Source of the DNA: Pseudomonadota bacterium
GTDB taxonomy: Bacteria; Pseudomonadota; Gammaproteobacteria; Burkholderiales; Burkholderiaceae_B
Assembly: GCA_023432075.1 (NCBI GenBank)
Contig: JAEYVD010000387.1
Location: 1 to 9,339, forward strand
DNA length: 9,339 nt
Direction: 5' to 3'
The notes under the pieces are model-generated. The model did not search any database. It was not told where the DNA came from and worked only from the letters and a program-made list of their open reading frames with translations. Position numbers and translations under genes: made by a program. This document shows, one piece after another, positions 1 to 6,509 of this stretch (position 1 is its first letter; every line of letters starts with the position of its first letter).

Positions 1-286
<286 letters not shown>

Positions 287-316
287 AGTGTGAACAGGCC
301 CTGGCCCGACCTCCCC

Positions 317-2758
317 ATGTTGAGACACGCTCTTGCGCCCATGTTCGAACCCGGCTCGCTGGTGATCGTGGCCGACCGGCCGCTGCCCGCGGCAAGTTCC
401 CTGTCTCCCGCCCTGAAGGCGAAGACCACGGTCGTCGCCGTCGAACCCGGCGCGGCGCCCGACCTGCCGGACAGGCTGGAAGGCTTGGCCGCGGGCGACC
501 GGCCTGATCTGGCCCTGGTTTGCGTCTCGCCCGCCGTGCTGCCGGAAACCCTGCGCCGGCTGGCGCCGCTGTCGCCCCGCGCGGTCATTCTGCTGCCCCA
601 CGAACTGCCCGACCCATACCCGCGCGGCACGCTGGCGCTGTGCCGCGCCTGGGCCGAGGAAAACCACTGCGAACTCCTCGGGCCGCGGTCCTTCGGCGCG
701 CAGCGGCCGCACGCGGGCCTGAATTTCAGCCAGCACCCGGTGCTGGCGCGCGCCGGCCGCGTGGCGCTGGTGGCGCAGTCGCGCTCGATCATGGCCGCCG
801 TCATGGATTGGGCCGAGGACGTGCACATCGGTTTTTCCACCGCCGTATCGCTGGGCGACGAGGCCGTGGTGGGCCTGCCCAAGCTGCTGGACTACCTGGC
901 CAGCGATCCGCGCACCGACAGCATCGTCCTCTATCTTGAAGACGTCGGACCCGCGCGCGAATTCATGAGCACGCTGCGGGCCGCGGCCAGCATCAAGCCG
1001 GTCATCGTGCTCAAGGCAGGGCGCTCGGACGCCGACAGCAGCGATGCCATCTTCGACGCGGCCCTGCGCCGGGCCGGCGCCGTGCGCGTGCGCTACTTCG
1101 TGCAGCTGTTCTCGGCCGTGAAGGTGCTGGGCTACACACGCCGGCCCAAGGGCCGCCGCGTTGCACTGATCTCCAACGGCAGCGGGCCCCCGCAGCTCGC
1201 CATGGACCTGATCGGCCCGGACGCCGCCGTGCTGCGCGCGGACCTCGCACCCGCCACGCAGCGCGCGCTGGCCGACATGCTGGAGCCCGACGCCGCCACC
1301 GCCAACCCCGTCATCACCTACCTGCCGATGACGCCCGAGCGCATTCGCGCCATGCTCGAAGCCGTCCTGGACGACGCCGGGGTCGATGGCGTGCTGGTGC
1401 TGCTGGCGCCCGACGCGCTGGCCGACATGCCTGCCGTCGCGCGCGAGCTGGCGCAGATCGCCCCGTCGGCCAAGAAGCCGGTGGTGACCTGTTTCATGGG
1501 CGACGCGGGCATGCGGCCTTTGCGGCGTATGCTGGACGATGCCGGCACGTCGGCATTCCGTACGCCCGAATCGGCCGCTGATGCCTTCGGCGTGCTGGCC
1601 TCGCACCACTACAACCAGCAGTTGCTGCTGCAGACGCAGCCGCCCGAACCCGCGAGCCACGTGCCCGACCTGACGGCCGCCCGCGAGATCCTTGCGCGGG
1701 TGCGCGCCGAATGCCGGCGCGAGTTGAACACGTCTGAAATCCGCACACTGCTGGCGCTGTTCTACGTGCCGCTCAGCGAATTCTCTGCCGATGCGGCGCA
1801 CGGCGAAGCGGAATCCCGCCCCATGGCGATCCGGGTGCGGCGCGATCCGCAGTTCGGTCCTGTCATCCGGTTTGGCGCGGGCGGGCCGGACGCGGTGCTG
1901 TCGCTGGCGGATCGCGGCATGGACCTGCCGCCGCTCAACGGCTACTTGGCGCGCCAGCTCATCGAACGCAGCCGGCTGTGGCGCCGTGTGCTGGCCCCGC
2001 GGGTCGGCCACATGGCCGCCGAGGCGCTGCAGCAGGCGCTAGTGCTGGTGTCCGAGCTGGTGTCGGAACTGCCCGACATCGAATCGCTCGACATCGATCC
2101 GCTCTACGCGGGCGAAACCCACCTGCGCGCGGGCGGCCTGCGCATGACGCTGACTGAAACGCCCGGCTGCGCGTCGCCGCAGACCACCGGCTATCCGCAC
2201 ATGGCGATCCACCCGTATCCGGCGCGGCTGGTGCAGGTGCGCCGCTTTGCCGACGGCATCCCGTGGGTGCTGCGCCCGATTCGCCCCGAAGACGGCGAGG
2301 CGTTGCAGGAGTTCATCCGCGGCCTGTCGGAGAGGTCGCGCTACATGCGGTTCGTGTCGATGATGCGTGAACTTACGCCGCGCATGGTGTCGCGCTACAC
2401 CCAGGTGGACTATCACCGCGAACTGGCGTTGGTGGCGGCCACGCAGGTGCCCAATCCCGCCAATCGCGGCCATCCGCGCGAGGTGCTGGTGGGCTTTGCG
2501 CATTACCTGCGCAATCCCGACGGCCGCGGCGCGGAATACGCGCTGGTGATCGGCGACGACTGGCAGCGGCGCGGGTTGGGACGTCAGCTCATGACGGCGC
2601 TGATCGATGCCGCGCGCGAGCAGGGGCTGGAATACATCGATGGCCTGGTGCTATCGACGAACCGGCCCATGCTGGCGCTGATGACCAGCCTGGGCTTCAC
2701 CAACGATCCCGACCCCGAGGACCCGACCATGCGCCGGGTCTGGCTGAACCTGACCTGA
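317..2758 (+). CDS. Pat/PatZ-type protein lysine acetyltransferase (degenerate acyl-CoA synthetase body fused to GNAT domain)
   Basis: A predicted 813-residue cytoplasmic protein with the domain order of enterobacterial PatZ (Pka/YfiQ). From the ATG at 317: a degenerate CoA-binding Rossmann domain (about 1-130); a succinyl-CoA-ligase-like domain starting GRVALVAQS (147); a second one starting GRRVALISNGSGP (279); a shortened ATP-grasp remnant (about 450-630, with DPQFGPVIRFGAGG and IESLDIDPL); then a GNAT domain (642-813). The GNAT acetyl-CoA loop is QRRGLG at 750-755. PatZ uses acetyl-CoA to acetylate lysines of enzymes such as acetyl-CoA synthetase; the same role here is inferred. The loop that carries the phospho-histidine is missing (K233-AGRSD runs straight into SSDAIFDAAL), and about 90 residues of ATP-grasp are missing between P485 and M503. 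I chose ATG 317 because MLRHALAPMFEPGSL aligns end to end with the PatZ N-terminus as I recall it. A GTG at 290 would add nine residues; neither start has a Shine-Dalgarno. The 3' end converges on the hydrolase gene with a 22-base gap and no visible terminator. Confidence 0.88.
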   Translation: MLRHALAPMFEPGSLVIVADRPLPAASSLSPALKAKTTVVAVEPGAAPDLPDRLEGLAAGDRPDLALVCVSPAVLPETLRRLAPLSPRAVILLPHELPDPYPRGTLALCRAWAEENHCELLGPRSFGAQRPHAGLNFSQHPVLARAGRVALVAQSRSIMAAVMDWAEDVHIGFSTAVSLGDEAVVGLPKLLDYLASDPRTDSIVLYLEDVGPAREFMSTLRAAASIKPVIVLKAGRSDADSSDAIFDAALRRAGAVRVRYFVQLFSAVKVLGYTRRPKGRRVALISNGSGPPQLAMDLIGPDAAVLRADLAPATQRALADMLEPDAATANPVITYLPMTPERIRAMLEAVLDDAGVDGVLVLLAPDALADMPAVARELAQIAPSAKKPVVTCFMGDAGMRPLRRMLDDAGTSAFRTPESAADAFGVLASHHYNQQLLLQTQPPEPASHVPDLTAAREILARVRAECRRELNTSEIRTLLALFYVPLSEFSADAAHGEAESRPMAIRVRRDPQFGPVIRFGAGGPDAVLSLADRGMDLPPLNGYLARQLIERSRLWRRVLAPRVGHMAAEALQQALVLVSELVSELPDIESLDIDPLYAGETHLRAGGLRMTLTETPGCASPQTTGYPHMAIHPYPARLVQVRRFADGIPWVLRPIRPEDGEALQEFIRGLSERSRYMRFVSMMRELTPRMVSRYTQVDYHRELALVAATQVPNPANRGHPREVLVGFAHYLRNPDGRGAEYALVIGDDWQRRGLGRQLMTALIDAAREQGLEYIDGLVLSTNRPMLALMTSLGFTNDPDPEDPTMRRVWLNLT

Positions 2759-2780
2759 GGTCCGGCGCGGCAGGAAAGGA

Positions 2781-3473
2781 TCAGGCAGTCTTGCGGGACG
2801 GCTGCGCGGGGATCATCCGCGCGGCGGCCTCGTCCACCGACAGCACGTCGCCAAAGAACAGCATCCACCCGTGCAGGGCGTTCTCGTGCTCGGCAGGCGT
2901 CACGGCGGCCAGGGCGTCGTCCACCATGATGGTTCGGAAGTCCCGCATCATCGCGTCCCGCGCGGTGGATTCGCAGCACACGTTGGTGACGGTGCCGGCG
3001 ATCAGCAGCGTGTCGACGCCCAGGCCGCGCAGCAGCGGCTCCAGCTCCGACGAGCCCGGCGCCATCGCACTGTAGAAGCGCTTGACGACGCGCAGGTCGG
3101 TGGCCTGCGCGTGCAGGTCCGGGTGCAGCGCGAATCCGGGCGAGTCGCGGCGCAGCGTCTCCAGGCGGCGGGCGCTGCGTTCGGGCGTCAGCATCACGCC
3201 GTGATGATGCGACCAGAACACATCCGCGTTGTCCGAGGCCGTCTGCACCCACACCACCACGCCGCCCGCGTCGCGAACCGCGCTGCAAAGGCGGTTGATG
3301 GGGCCGATGATTTCCCGCGCAGGGGCGCATTCGCCCTGGTGGCCGGGCAGCAGGAAGTACTGCTGCATGTCGATCACGACCACCGCCGTGCGCGCGGCCG
3401 GCAGCTCGTCATACGGATGCAGGCAGCCCTGGCGGGCCACGACGCGGTCCTTCACCCATTGGGGGAATTGCAT
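2781..3473 (-). CDS. Isochorismatase-family cysteine hydrolase
   Basis: A 230-residue cytosolic hydrolase without signal peptide or membrane segment. The family cleaves C-N bonds in amides, ureides and carbamoyl compounds, or the vinyl ether of isochorismate, through a Cys-Asp-Lys triad. Visible triad: Asp35 in VVVIDMQQYF, Lys131 in RVVKRFYSA, and Cys166 in GTVTNVCCESTARDA. The V-T pair before TNVC (162-163) fits the conserved cis-peptide. The position after the catalytic Cys is a second Cys (167). A His triplet (89-91, WSHHHG) lies in the variable substrate-pocket region. It is the last gene of the ABC transporter operon, 9 bases after the permease, with a strong ribosome binding site, so it probably acts on the imported compound. 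Candidate activities from family knowledge are ureidoacrylate, N-carbamoylsarcosine, biuret, maleamate or nicotinamide hydrolysis; the sequence does not decide among them. Family assignment is secure, substrate unknown. Confidence 0.9.
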   Translation of the reverse strand: MQFPQWVKDRVVARQGCLHPYDELPAARTAVVVIDMQQYFLLPGHQGECAPAREIIGPINRLCSAVRDAGGVVVWVQTASDNADVFWSHHHGVMLTPERSARRLETLRRDSPGFALHPDLHAQATDLRVVKRFYSAMAPGSSELEPLLRGLGVDTLLIAGTVTNVCCESTARDAMMRDFRTIMVDDALAAVTPAEHENALHGWMLFFGDVLSVDEAAARMIPAQPSRKTA

Positions 3474-3477
3474 GCTG

Positions 3478-3485
3478 CCTCCTTA
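3478..3485 (-). promoter_or_regulatory. Strong ribosome binding site of the hydrolase, overlapping the permease stop
   Basis: On the minus strand TAAGGAGG precedes CAGC and the hydrolase ATG (3473). The TAA is the permease stop codon, so the terminating ribosome sits on the Shine-Dalgarno of the next gene. This fixes the hydrolase start and suggests translational coupling. The 4-base spacer to ATG is short. Confidence 0.8.
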
Positions 3486-4319
3486 GCCGTAGCGCCGCGC
3501 CACGGCGGACTCGACACGGTAGATGATGAGGTACATGACGCTGGAGATCAGCGCCAGCATCACGATGGCGGTCATGACGATGTTCAGCTTGAACACCTGG
3601 CTGCCGTTCATGATGAGAAAGCCCAGCCCCGAATCCGCCGACTGGAATTCGCCCACGATGACGCCCACCAGCGCAAGGCCGATGTTCATCTTCACTGCCG
3701 CGATCAGCGTCGGCACGCTGCCCGGCAGCACAACCTTGGTCAGCACCTGCCAGCGGCTGGCGCCAAAGGTGTGGGCAAGCTTGACCTTATTCAGGTCGAT
3801 GCCGCGGAACCCCGCATACACCACCATGATGGTCACGAACACCGCAATGGCAACCGCCATGCCGTACACCGCATAGTCCGAGCCCAGCCACAGGTAGAAG
3901 ATGGGCACGAACGCGATCTTGGGCATGGCGTTCGCCACCACCAGGAAGGGGTCGAGCACCTTGTAGAGAAAGTCGGACCACCACAGCGCGGCCGCCACCA
4001 CAATCCCGATGACCATGCTCAGCACAAAGCCCACCAGCGTGGCCGACAGCGTCGTCATGATGTGCTTGCCCAGGCTGCCGTGATTCCACAGCTCGATGAA
4101 GGTGGGCCACAGCGCGCTGGGATAGCTGGTGAGCAGCGGATTGACGATGTGCATGCGCGGCAGGATTTCCCATGCGCATAAGAAAACGACCAGGAGCAGC
4201 GCCTGGGCGACGCGGATATTGCGGCGGCGCGCGCGGTCGCGGCGCAGGTAGTTGAGGTATTTATCGCTGGGCGCGGGGACGGCGCGCAACGGGACGGTAT
4301 TGGCAATCGGCGCGTTCAT
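3483..4319 (-). CDS. ABC transporter permease, NitT/TauT (SsuC/TauC-like) family
   Basis: A 278-residue inner-membrane permease forming the translocation channel of a type I importer. The basic N-terminus (RRDRARRR, 26-33) is followed by about six hydrophobic segments, roughly 37-54, 91-112, 121-143, 151-170, 203-222 and 245-268. The cytoplasmic coupling (EAA) loop is visible at 180-200 as KLAHTFGASRWQVLTKVVLP, with the invariant G186 that docks onto the ATPase. PSALWPTFIELW (67-78) before the second segment is typical of the nitrate/taurine/sulfonate permease family. It starts 3 bases after the ATPase stop; the GGAGG that serves as its Shine-Dalgarno lies inside the end of the ATPase gene. 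Only one permease gene is present, so a homodimer is expected. The transported solute cannot be read from the sequence; family names such as 'sulfonate' should not be taken as substrate. Confidence 0.92.
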   Translation of the reverse strand: MNAPIANTVPLRAVPAPSDKYLNYLRRDRARRRNIRVAQALLLVVFLCAWEILPRMHIVNPLLTSYPSALWPTFIELWNHGSLGKHIMTTLSATLVGFVLSMVIGIVVAAALWWSDFLYKVLDPFLVVANAMPKIAFVPIFYLWLGSDYAVYGMAVAIAVFVTIMVVYAGFRGIDLNKVKLAHTFGASRWQVLTKVVLPGSVPTLIAAVKMNIGLALVGVIVGEFQSADSGLGFLIMNGSQVFKLNIVMTAIVMLALISSVMYLIIYRVESAVARRYG

Positions 4320-4322
4320 GGC

Positions 4323-5141
4323 TCAGCCCTCCACATGGACGTCCAGCTCGTCCCAGAGCTGTTTGAAATAGGTGTTGAATTCCGGCCGCGAACGCGCCTG
4401 GAACGGGGTGGGGCGGACCTGGCCGTCGCCGTAGTGGATGCGGTACTGGCTCTTGAGCCGCCCGGGCCGGCGCGACAGCACGATCACGCGATCGGTCATG
4501 GCGATGGCTTCGCCGATGTCGTGCGTCACCAGCACCACCGTCTTGCCCTCGCGGCGCAGGATGTCCACGACCTCGTCCGAGATGGCCAGACGGGTCTGTG
4601 AGTCCAGGGCCGAGAACGGTTCGTCCAAGAGGATCACGTCGGGTTCGGTGACCAGCGTGCGCGCCAGCGCCGCGCGCTGGCGCATCCCGCCCGAGAGCTG
4701 CCGCGGCGTGTGCGACAGGAACGCGCCCAGGCCGCATTTTTCAAGCAGGTGCACGGCGCGCGCCTCGCTGCGCGCGTCGCGCCGGCCCTGAATTTCGGCG
4801 CCCAGCATCACGTTATCCAGGATGGTGCGCCACTCGAACAGGTAGTCCTGCTGCAGCATGTAGCCGATGCGGGCGTTGGGCTTGGTGACCGCCTGCCCGT
4901 CGACCAGCACCGCGCCCGACGTCGGGGGAATCAGGCCCGCGATCAGCGACAGGAGGGTGCTCTTGCCACAGCCGCTTTGGCCGATCAGGCTGACGAACTC
5001 GCCCGGGGCCAGGCTGAACGACACGTTGGACAGCGCTTCGGTCTCGCCTTCCGGCGTGAAGTACGACAGACAGACGTCGCGCAGTTCGATCTTGGACGTG
5101 GCGGCCGCCGGCTTGAGGTTGTGGATGGCGGCTCCCATCAT
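4323..5141 (-). CDS. ABC transporter ATP-binding protein, NitT/TauT (SsuB/TauB-like) family
   Basis: A 272-residue ATPase that powers the importer from the cytoplasmic side. All nucleotide-binding elements are intact: Walker A GQSGCGKST (54-62), Q-loop LQQD (96-99), signature LSGGMRQR (149-156), Walker B VILLDEP (169-175) with catalytic Glu174, D-loop SALD (177-180) and switch His207 in VTHD. YLFEWRTILDNV (100-111) and LSRRPG near the C-terminal part are typical of the nitrate/taurine/sulfonate subfamily. The C-terminal tail (about 225-272) is the short extension usual in this group and carries no extra regulatory domain. The start overlaps the stop of the binding-protein gene in an ATGA (5141-5138), so translation is probably coupled. 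A second in-frame ATG follows immediately (5138), so the start is certain only to one codon. Confidence 0.95.
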   Translation of the reverse strand: MMGAAIHNLKPAAATSKIELRDVCLSYFTPEGETEALSNVSFSLAPGEFVSLIGQSGCGKSTLLSLIAGLIPPTSGAVLVDGQAVTKPNARIGYMLQQDYLFEWRTILDNVMLGAEIQGRRDARSEARAVHLLEKCGLGAFLSHTPRQLSGGMRQRAALARTLVTEPDVILLDEPFSALDSQTRLAISDEVVDILRREGKTVVLVTHDIGEAIAMTDRVIVLSRRPGRLKSQYRIHYGDGQVRPTPFQARSRPEFNTYFKQLWDELDVHVEG

Positions 5142-6142
5142 TGGGCCTTCTTGGCAAAGTCGGCGATCACCACGTCCTCGTACTTCACGCGGGCGCTGTC
5201 CTTCATGACCGCGCTGGCGATCAGCATGTCCTGAAGCTGCGTCATCGCCTGGGCCGTCACGAGCGGCGTGGTCTTCCAGATCTGATATTGCTTGTAGCGC
5301 TCGATCGCCTCGGTCACCGCGGCCTGATCCATGCCGGGAAAGAAGGTCATGATCTGCGGGGCCAGCGTGGCCGCGGGCGTGTCCTTCACGTACTTCTCGG
5401 CGCGCGCCACCACGTCGGTCCAGGCCTGGATGACCTTGGGGTTGTCGCGGATGTACTTGTCGGTGGCGGTGAACACCGTGTAGTCGACCTGGCCCACCTC
5501 ATGTCCCACGGACGCGACGATGTGCCCCTTGCCGTTGCGCACCAGCTCGCCGGCCTCGGGTTCCAGGAAGATGCCGTATTCGCCCTGGCCCGCCATCCAG
5601 GCGCCGGCGCGCGCGGGGATGCCGATGTTGTTGAGCAGCTTCACGTCCTTCTGCGGATCCAGGCCATGCTTGCGCAGCGCGGTTTCCAGGAACACGATCG
5701 GATTGGATCCGGGGCGAAAGCCGATGACCTCCTTGCCCTTGAGCATGGACCAGTCGAACTTGTCGACCGGCTTGCGCGCCAGCAGGAAGAAGCCGTCGGT
5801 GGCGGTCAGGCCGGCGAAGATCTTCGGTTTGACCGGCGATTCGCTGTTCTGCACGTAGATGGACGCCTCGGGCCCGATCAGCACGATGTCGGCGCTGCCC
5901 GACAAGAGGGCGGTCATGCCTTTGTCGGTGCCTTGTGACGTCTTCATGGATACGTCCAGGCCGGCGTCCTTGAAGTAGCCCTGCGACAGCGCGATGTATT
6001 TGGGCACGTACAGGATGGATCGCACCACCTCTTCGTATCGCACCTTCACGGGGGGATTCAGGGCTTCGGCCTGAGCGGCCAAAGGGGCAAGCAGCGCGAG
6101 CAGCGCCGCGCCTGCCAGGCGGGGCAAGGGCGAGGTCTTCAC
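5138..6142 (-). CDS. ABC transporter periplasmic substrate-binding protein, NMT1/THI5-like
   Basis: A 334-residue secreted solute-binding protein that delivers its ligand to the permease. A GTG at 6142 is chosen because AGGAGA lies 8 bases upstream and because it begins a clean signal peptide: KTSPLPR, a hydrophobic run LAGAALLALLAPLA, and an AQA|EA cleavage site after residue 25. There is no lipobox cysteine, so the mature form (about 309 residues) should be soluble in the periplasm. The mature part opens KVRYEEVVRSILYVPKYIAL and continues with QGYFKDAGLDV and TALLSGSADIVLIGPEAS, the first-lobe pattern of NMT1/SsuA/TauA-type binders. GPEAS replaces the more usual 'G' ligand-loop variants of nitrate and taurine binders. 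The open frame continues upstream to an ATG at 6370, but that would bury the signal peptide behind 76 residues and cross the candidate promoter. First gene of the four-gene operon. Ligand unknown. Confidence 0.92.
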   Translation of the reverse strand: MKTSPLPRLAGAALLALLAPLAAQAEALNPPVKVRYEEVVRSILYVPKYIALSQGYFKDAGLDVSMKTSQGTDKGMTALLSGSADIVLIGPEASIYVQNSESPVKPKIFAGLTATDGFFLLARKPVDKFDWSMLKGKEVIGFRPGSNPIVFLETALRKHGLDPQKDVKLLNNIGIPARAGAWMAGQGEYGIFLEPEAGELVRNGKGHIVASVGHEVGQVDYTVFTATDKYIRDNPKVIQAWTDVVARAEKYVKDTPAATLAPQIMTFFPGMDQAAVTEAIERYKQYQIWKTTPLVTAQAMTQLQDMLIASAVMKDSARVKYEDVVIADFAKKAQ

Positions 6143-6150
6143 GGGACTTT

Positions 6151-6155
6151 CTCCT
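6151..6155 (-). promoter_or_regulatory. Ribosome binding site that fixes the GTG start of the binding protein
   Basis: AGGAG on the minus strand, followed by 8 bases and then GTG (6142). It supports the GTG start over the more distal in-frame ATG at 6370. Confidence 0.75.
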
Positions 6156-6170
6156 GCGTCTTGAATGCCA

Positions 6171-6185
6171 CGCCGACAATCGGCG
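6171..6185 (-). other. Perfect 6-bp hairpin in the ABC operon leader
   Basis: CGCCGA and TCGGCG form a perfect 6-base-pair stem around a 3-base loop, 29 bases upstream of the GTG start and 16 bases upstream of its ribosome binding site. No T-run follows, so it is not an ordinary terminator. It may be an mRNA-stabilising or incidental structure. Confidence 0.4.
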
Positions 6186-6265
6186 CAACACGGCCAATGG
6201 GATGGATCGACTGCAACAACAGGGAAGCCCGAACAGTGCACGCCCGGGCCGGTGAGGCTTGGATC

Positions 6266-6278
6266 GAATACTATATTC
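6266..6278. promoter_or_regulatory. Palindrome overlapping the -10 of the ABC operon promoter
   Basis: GAATA-CTA-TATTC is an inverted repeat with 5-base arms and a 3-base centre. It covers the candidate -10 of the operon promoter, where a bound protein would block polymerase. The cognate regulator is not encoded in this window. Confidence 0.35.
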
Positions 6279-6296
6279 AAGACAAGCGGGCGACAA
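6270..6296 (-). promoter_or_regulatory. Candidate sigma-70 promoter of the ABC transporter-hydrolase operon
   Basis: On the minus strand TTGTCG (6296-6291) is followed after 15 bases by TATAGT (6275-6270), which matches the -10 consensus at five of six positions. Transcription would begin near 6263, giving a leader of about 120 bases. The short spacer suggests a weak or activator-dependent promoter. TAGTAT (6273-6268) is an alternative -10 with a 17-base spacer. Confidence 0.4.
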
Positions 6297-6360
6297 GCCT
6301 TTTGCGATTGGCGTTTTTCTCTATGGACGCGCGTTGCCGTTGCCCCGAAAATTCGAGACT

Positions 6361-6382
6361 GGAATACCAATTGGTATACAAA
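6361..6382. promoter_or_regulatory. Palindromic operator-like site, GntR/FadR-type pattern
   Basis: ATACCAATTGGTAT (6364-6377) is a perfect 14-base palindrome. Overlapping it, TTGGTATACAAA (6371-6382) fits the TNGTNNNACNA pattern known for the FadR subfamily of GntR regulators. The two halves can also be read as divergent copies of TTGGTAT(A/T)C. The site lies about 100 bases upstream of the predicted transcription start of the ABC operon. A regulator binding here is inferred; none is encoded nearby. Confidence 0.45.
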
Positions 6383-6436
6383 ATAAGATTTTGAGCCGTT
6401 GAGGCGGGCTCATGCCATCGTAGGCGGGAGCGGGCT

Positions 6437-6507
6437 CGACGCCCATCGGCCAGGAATACGGGCCGCGCGCGGCGCGCCGCCCGCCATCGTCCCTAGACTG
6501 GGCGTCG
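6437..6507. repeat. Spaced 9-base inverted repeat just after the esterase gene
   Basis: CGACGCCCA (6437-6445) and TGGGCGTCG (6499-6507) are exact inverted copies 53 bases apart. The second copy starts 2 bases beyond the esterase stop. Between them is a very GC-rich stretch that can itself fold (GGCGCGCC at 6471-6478). No T-run follows, so an intrinsic terminator for the darP-esterase transcript is possible only in a loose sense. Confidence 0.35.
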
Positions 6508-6509
6508 CA

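Larger units (their letters stand above)
6143..6509. other. 367-base gene-free control region upstream of the ABC operon
   Basis: This spacer lies between the end of the carboxylesterase gene and the start of the binding-protein gene, both on the minus strand. Its part nearest the operon (6143-6263) is a predicted leader. The middle (6264-6400) is distinctly AT-rich compared with the surrounding genes and holds the candidate promoter and two palindromes. The part next to the esterase (6401-6509) is GC-rich and holds a spaced inverted repeat. I found no convincing small gene in it, and no known riboswitch pattern that I recognise. The hexamer GAATAC occurs three times on the plus strand (6266-6271, 6362-6367, 6454-6459). 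Confidence 0.75.

Noticed and set aside
2584..3330. Alternative minus-strand frame overlapping the hydrolase and the end of the Pat-like gene
   Set aside because: Arg/Gly/Ala-rich with no family motif; the hydrolase frame carries the full catalytic triad.
2871..4181. Plus-strand open frame opposite the hydrolase and permease genes (436 codons)
   Set aside because: His/Arg/Gln-rich shadow that spans two real genes on the other strand; no domain or ribosome binding site.
6143..6370. Extension of the binding protein upstream to an ATG at 6370
   Set aside because: It would place 76 unrelated residues before a clear signal peptide and run through the candidate promoter. The GTG at 6142 has a good ribosome binding site.
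6161..6394. Small plus-strand frames in the operon control region as possible genes
   Set aside because: Composition is unremarkable, there is no ribosome binding site, and they overlap the promoter and palindromes of the minus-strand operon.
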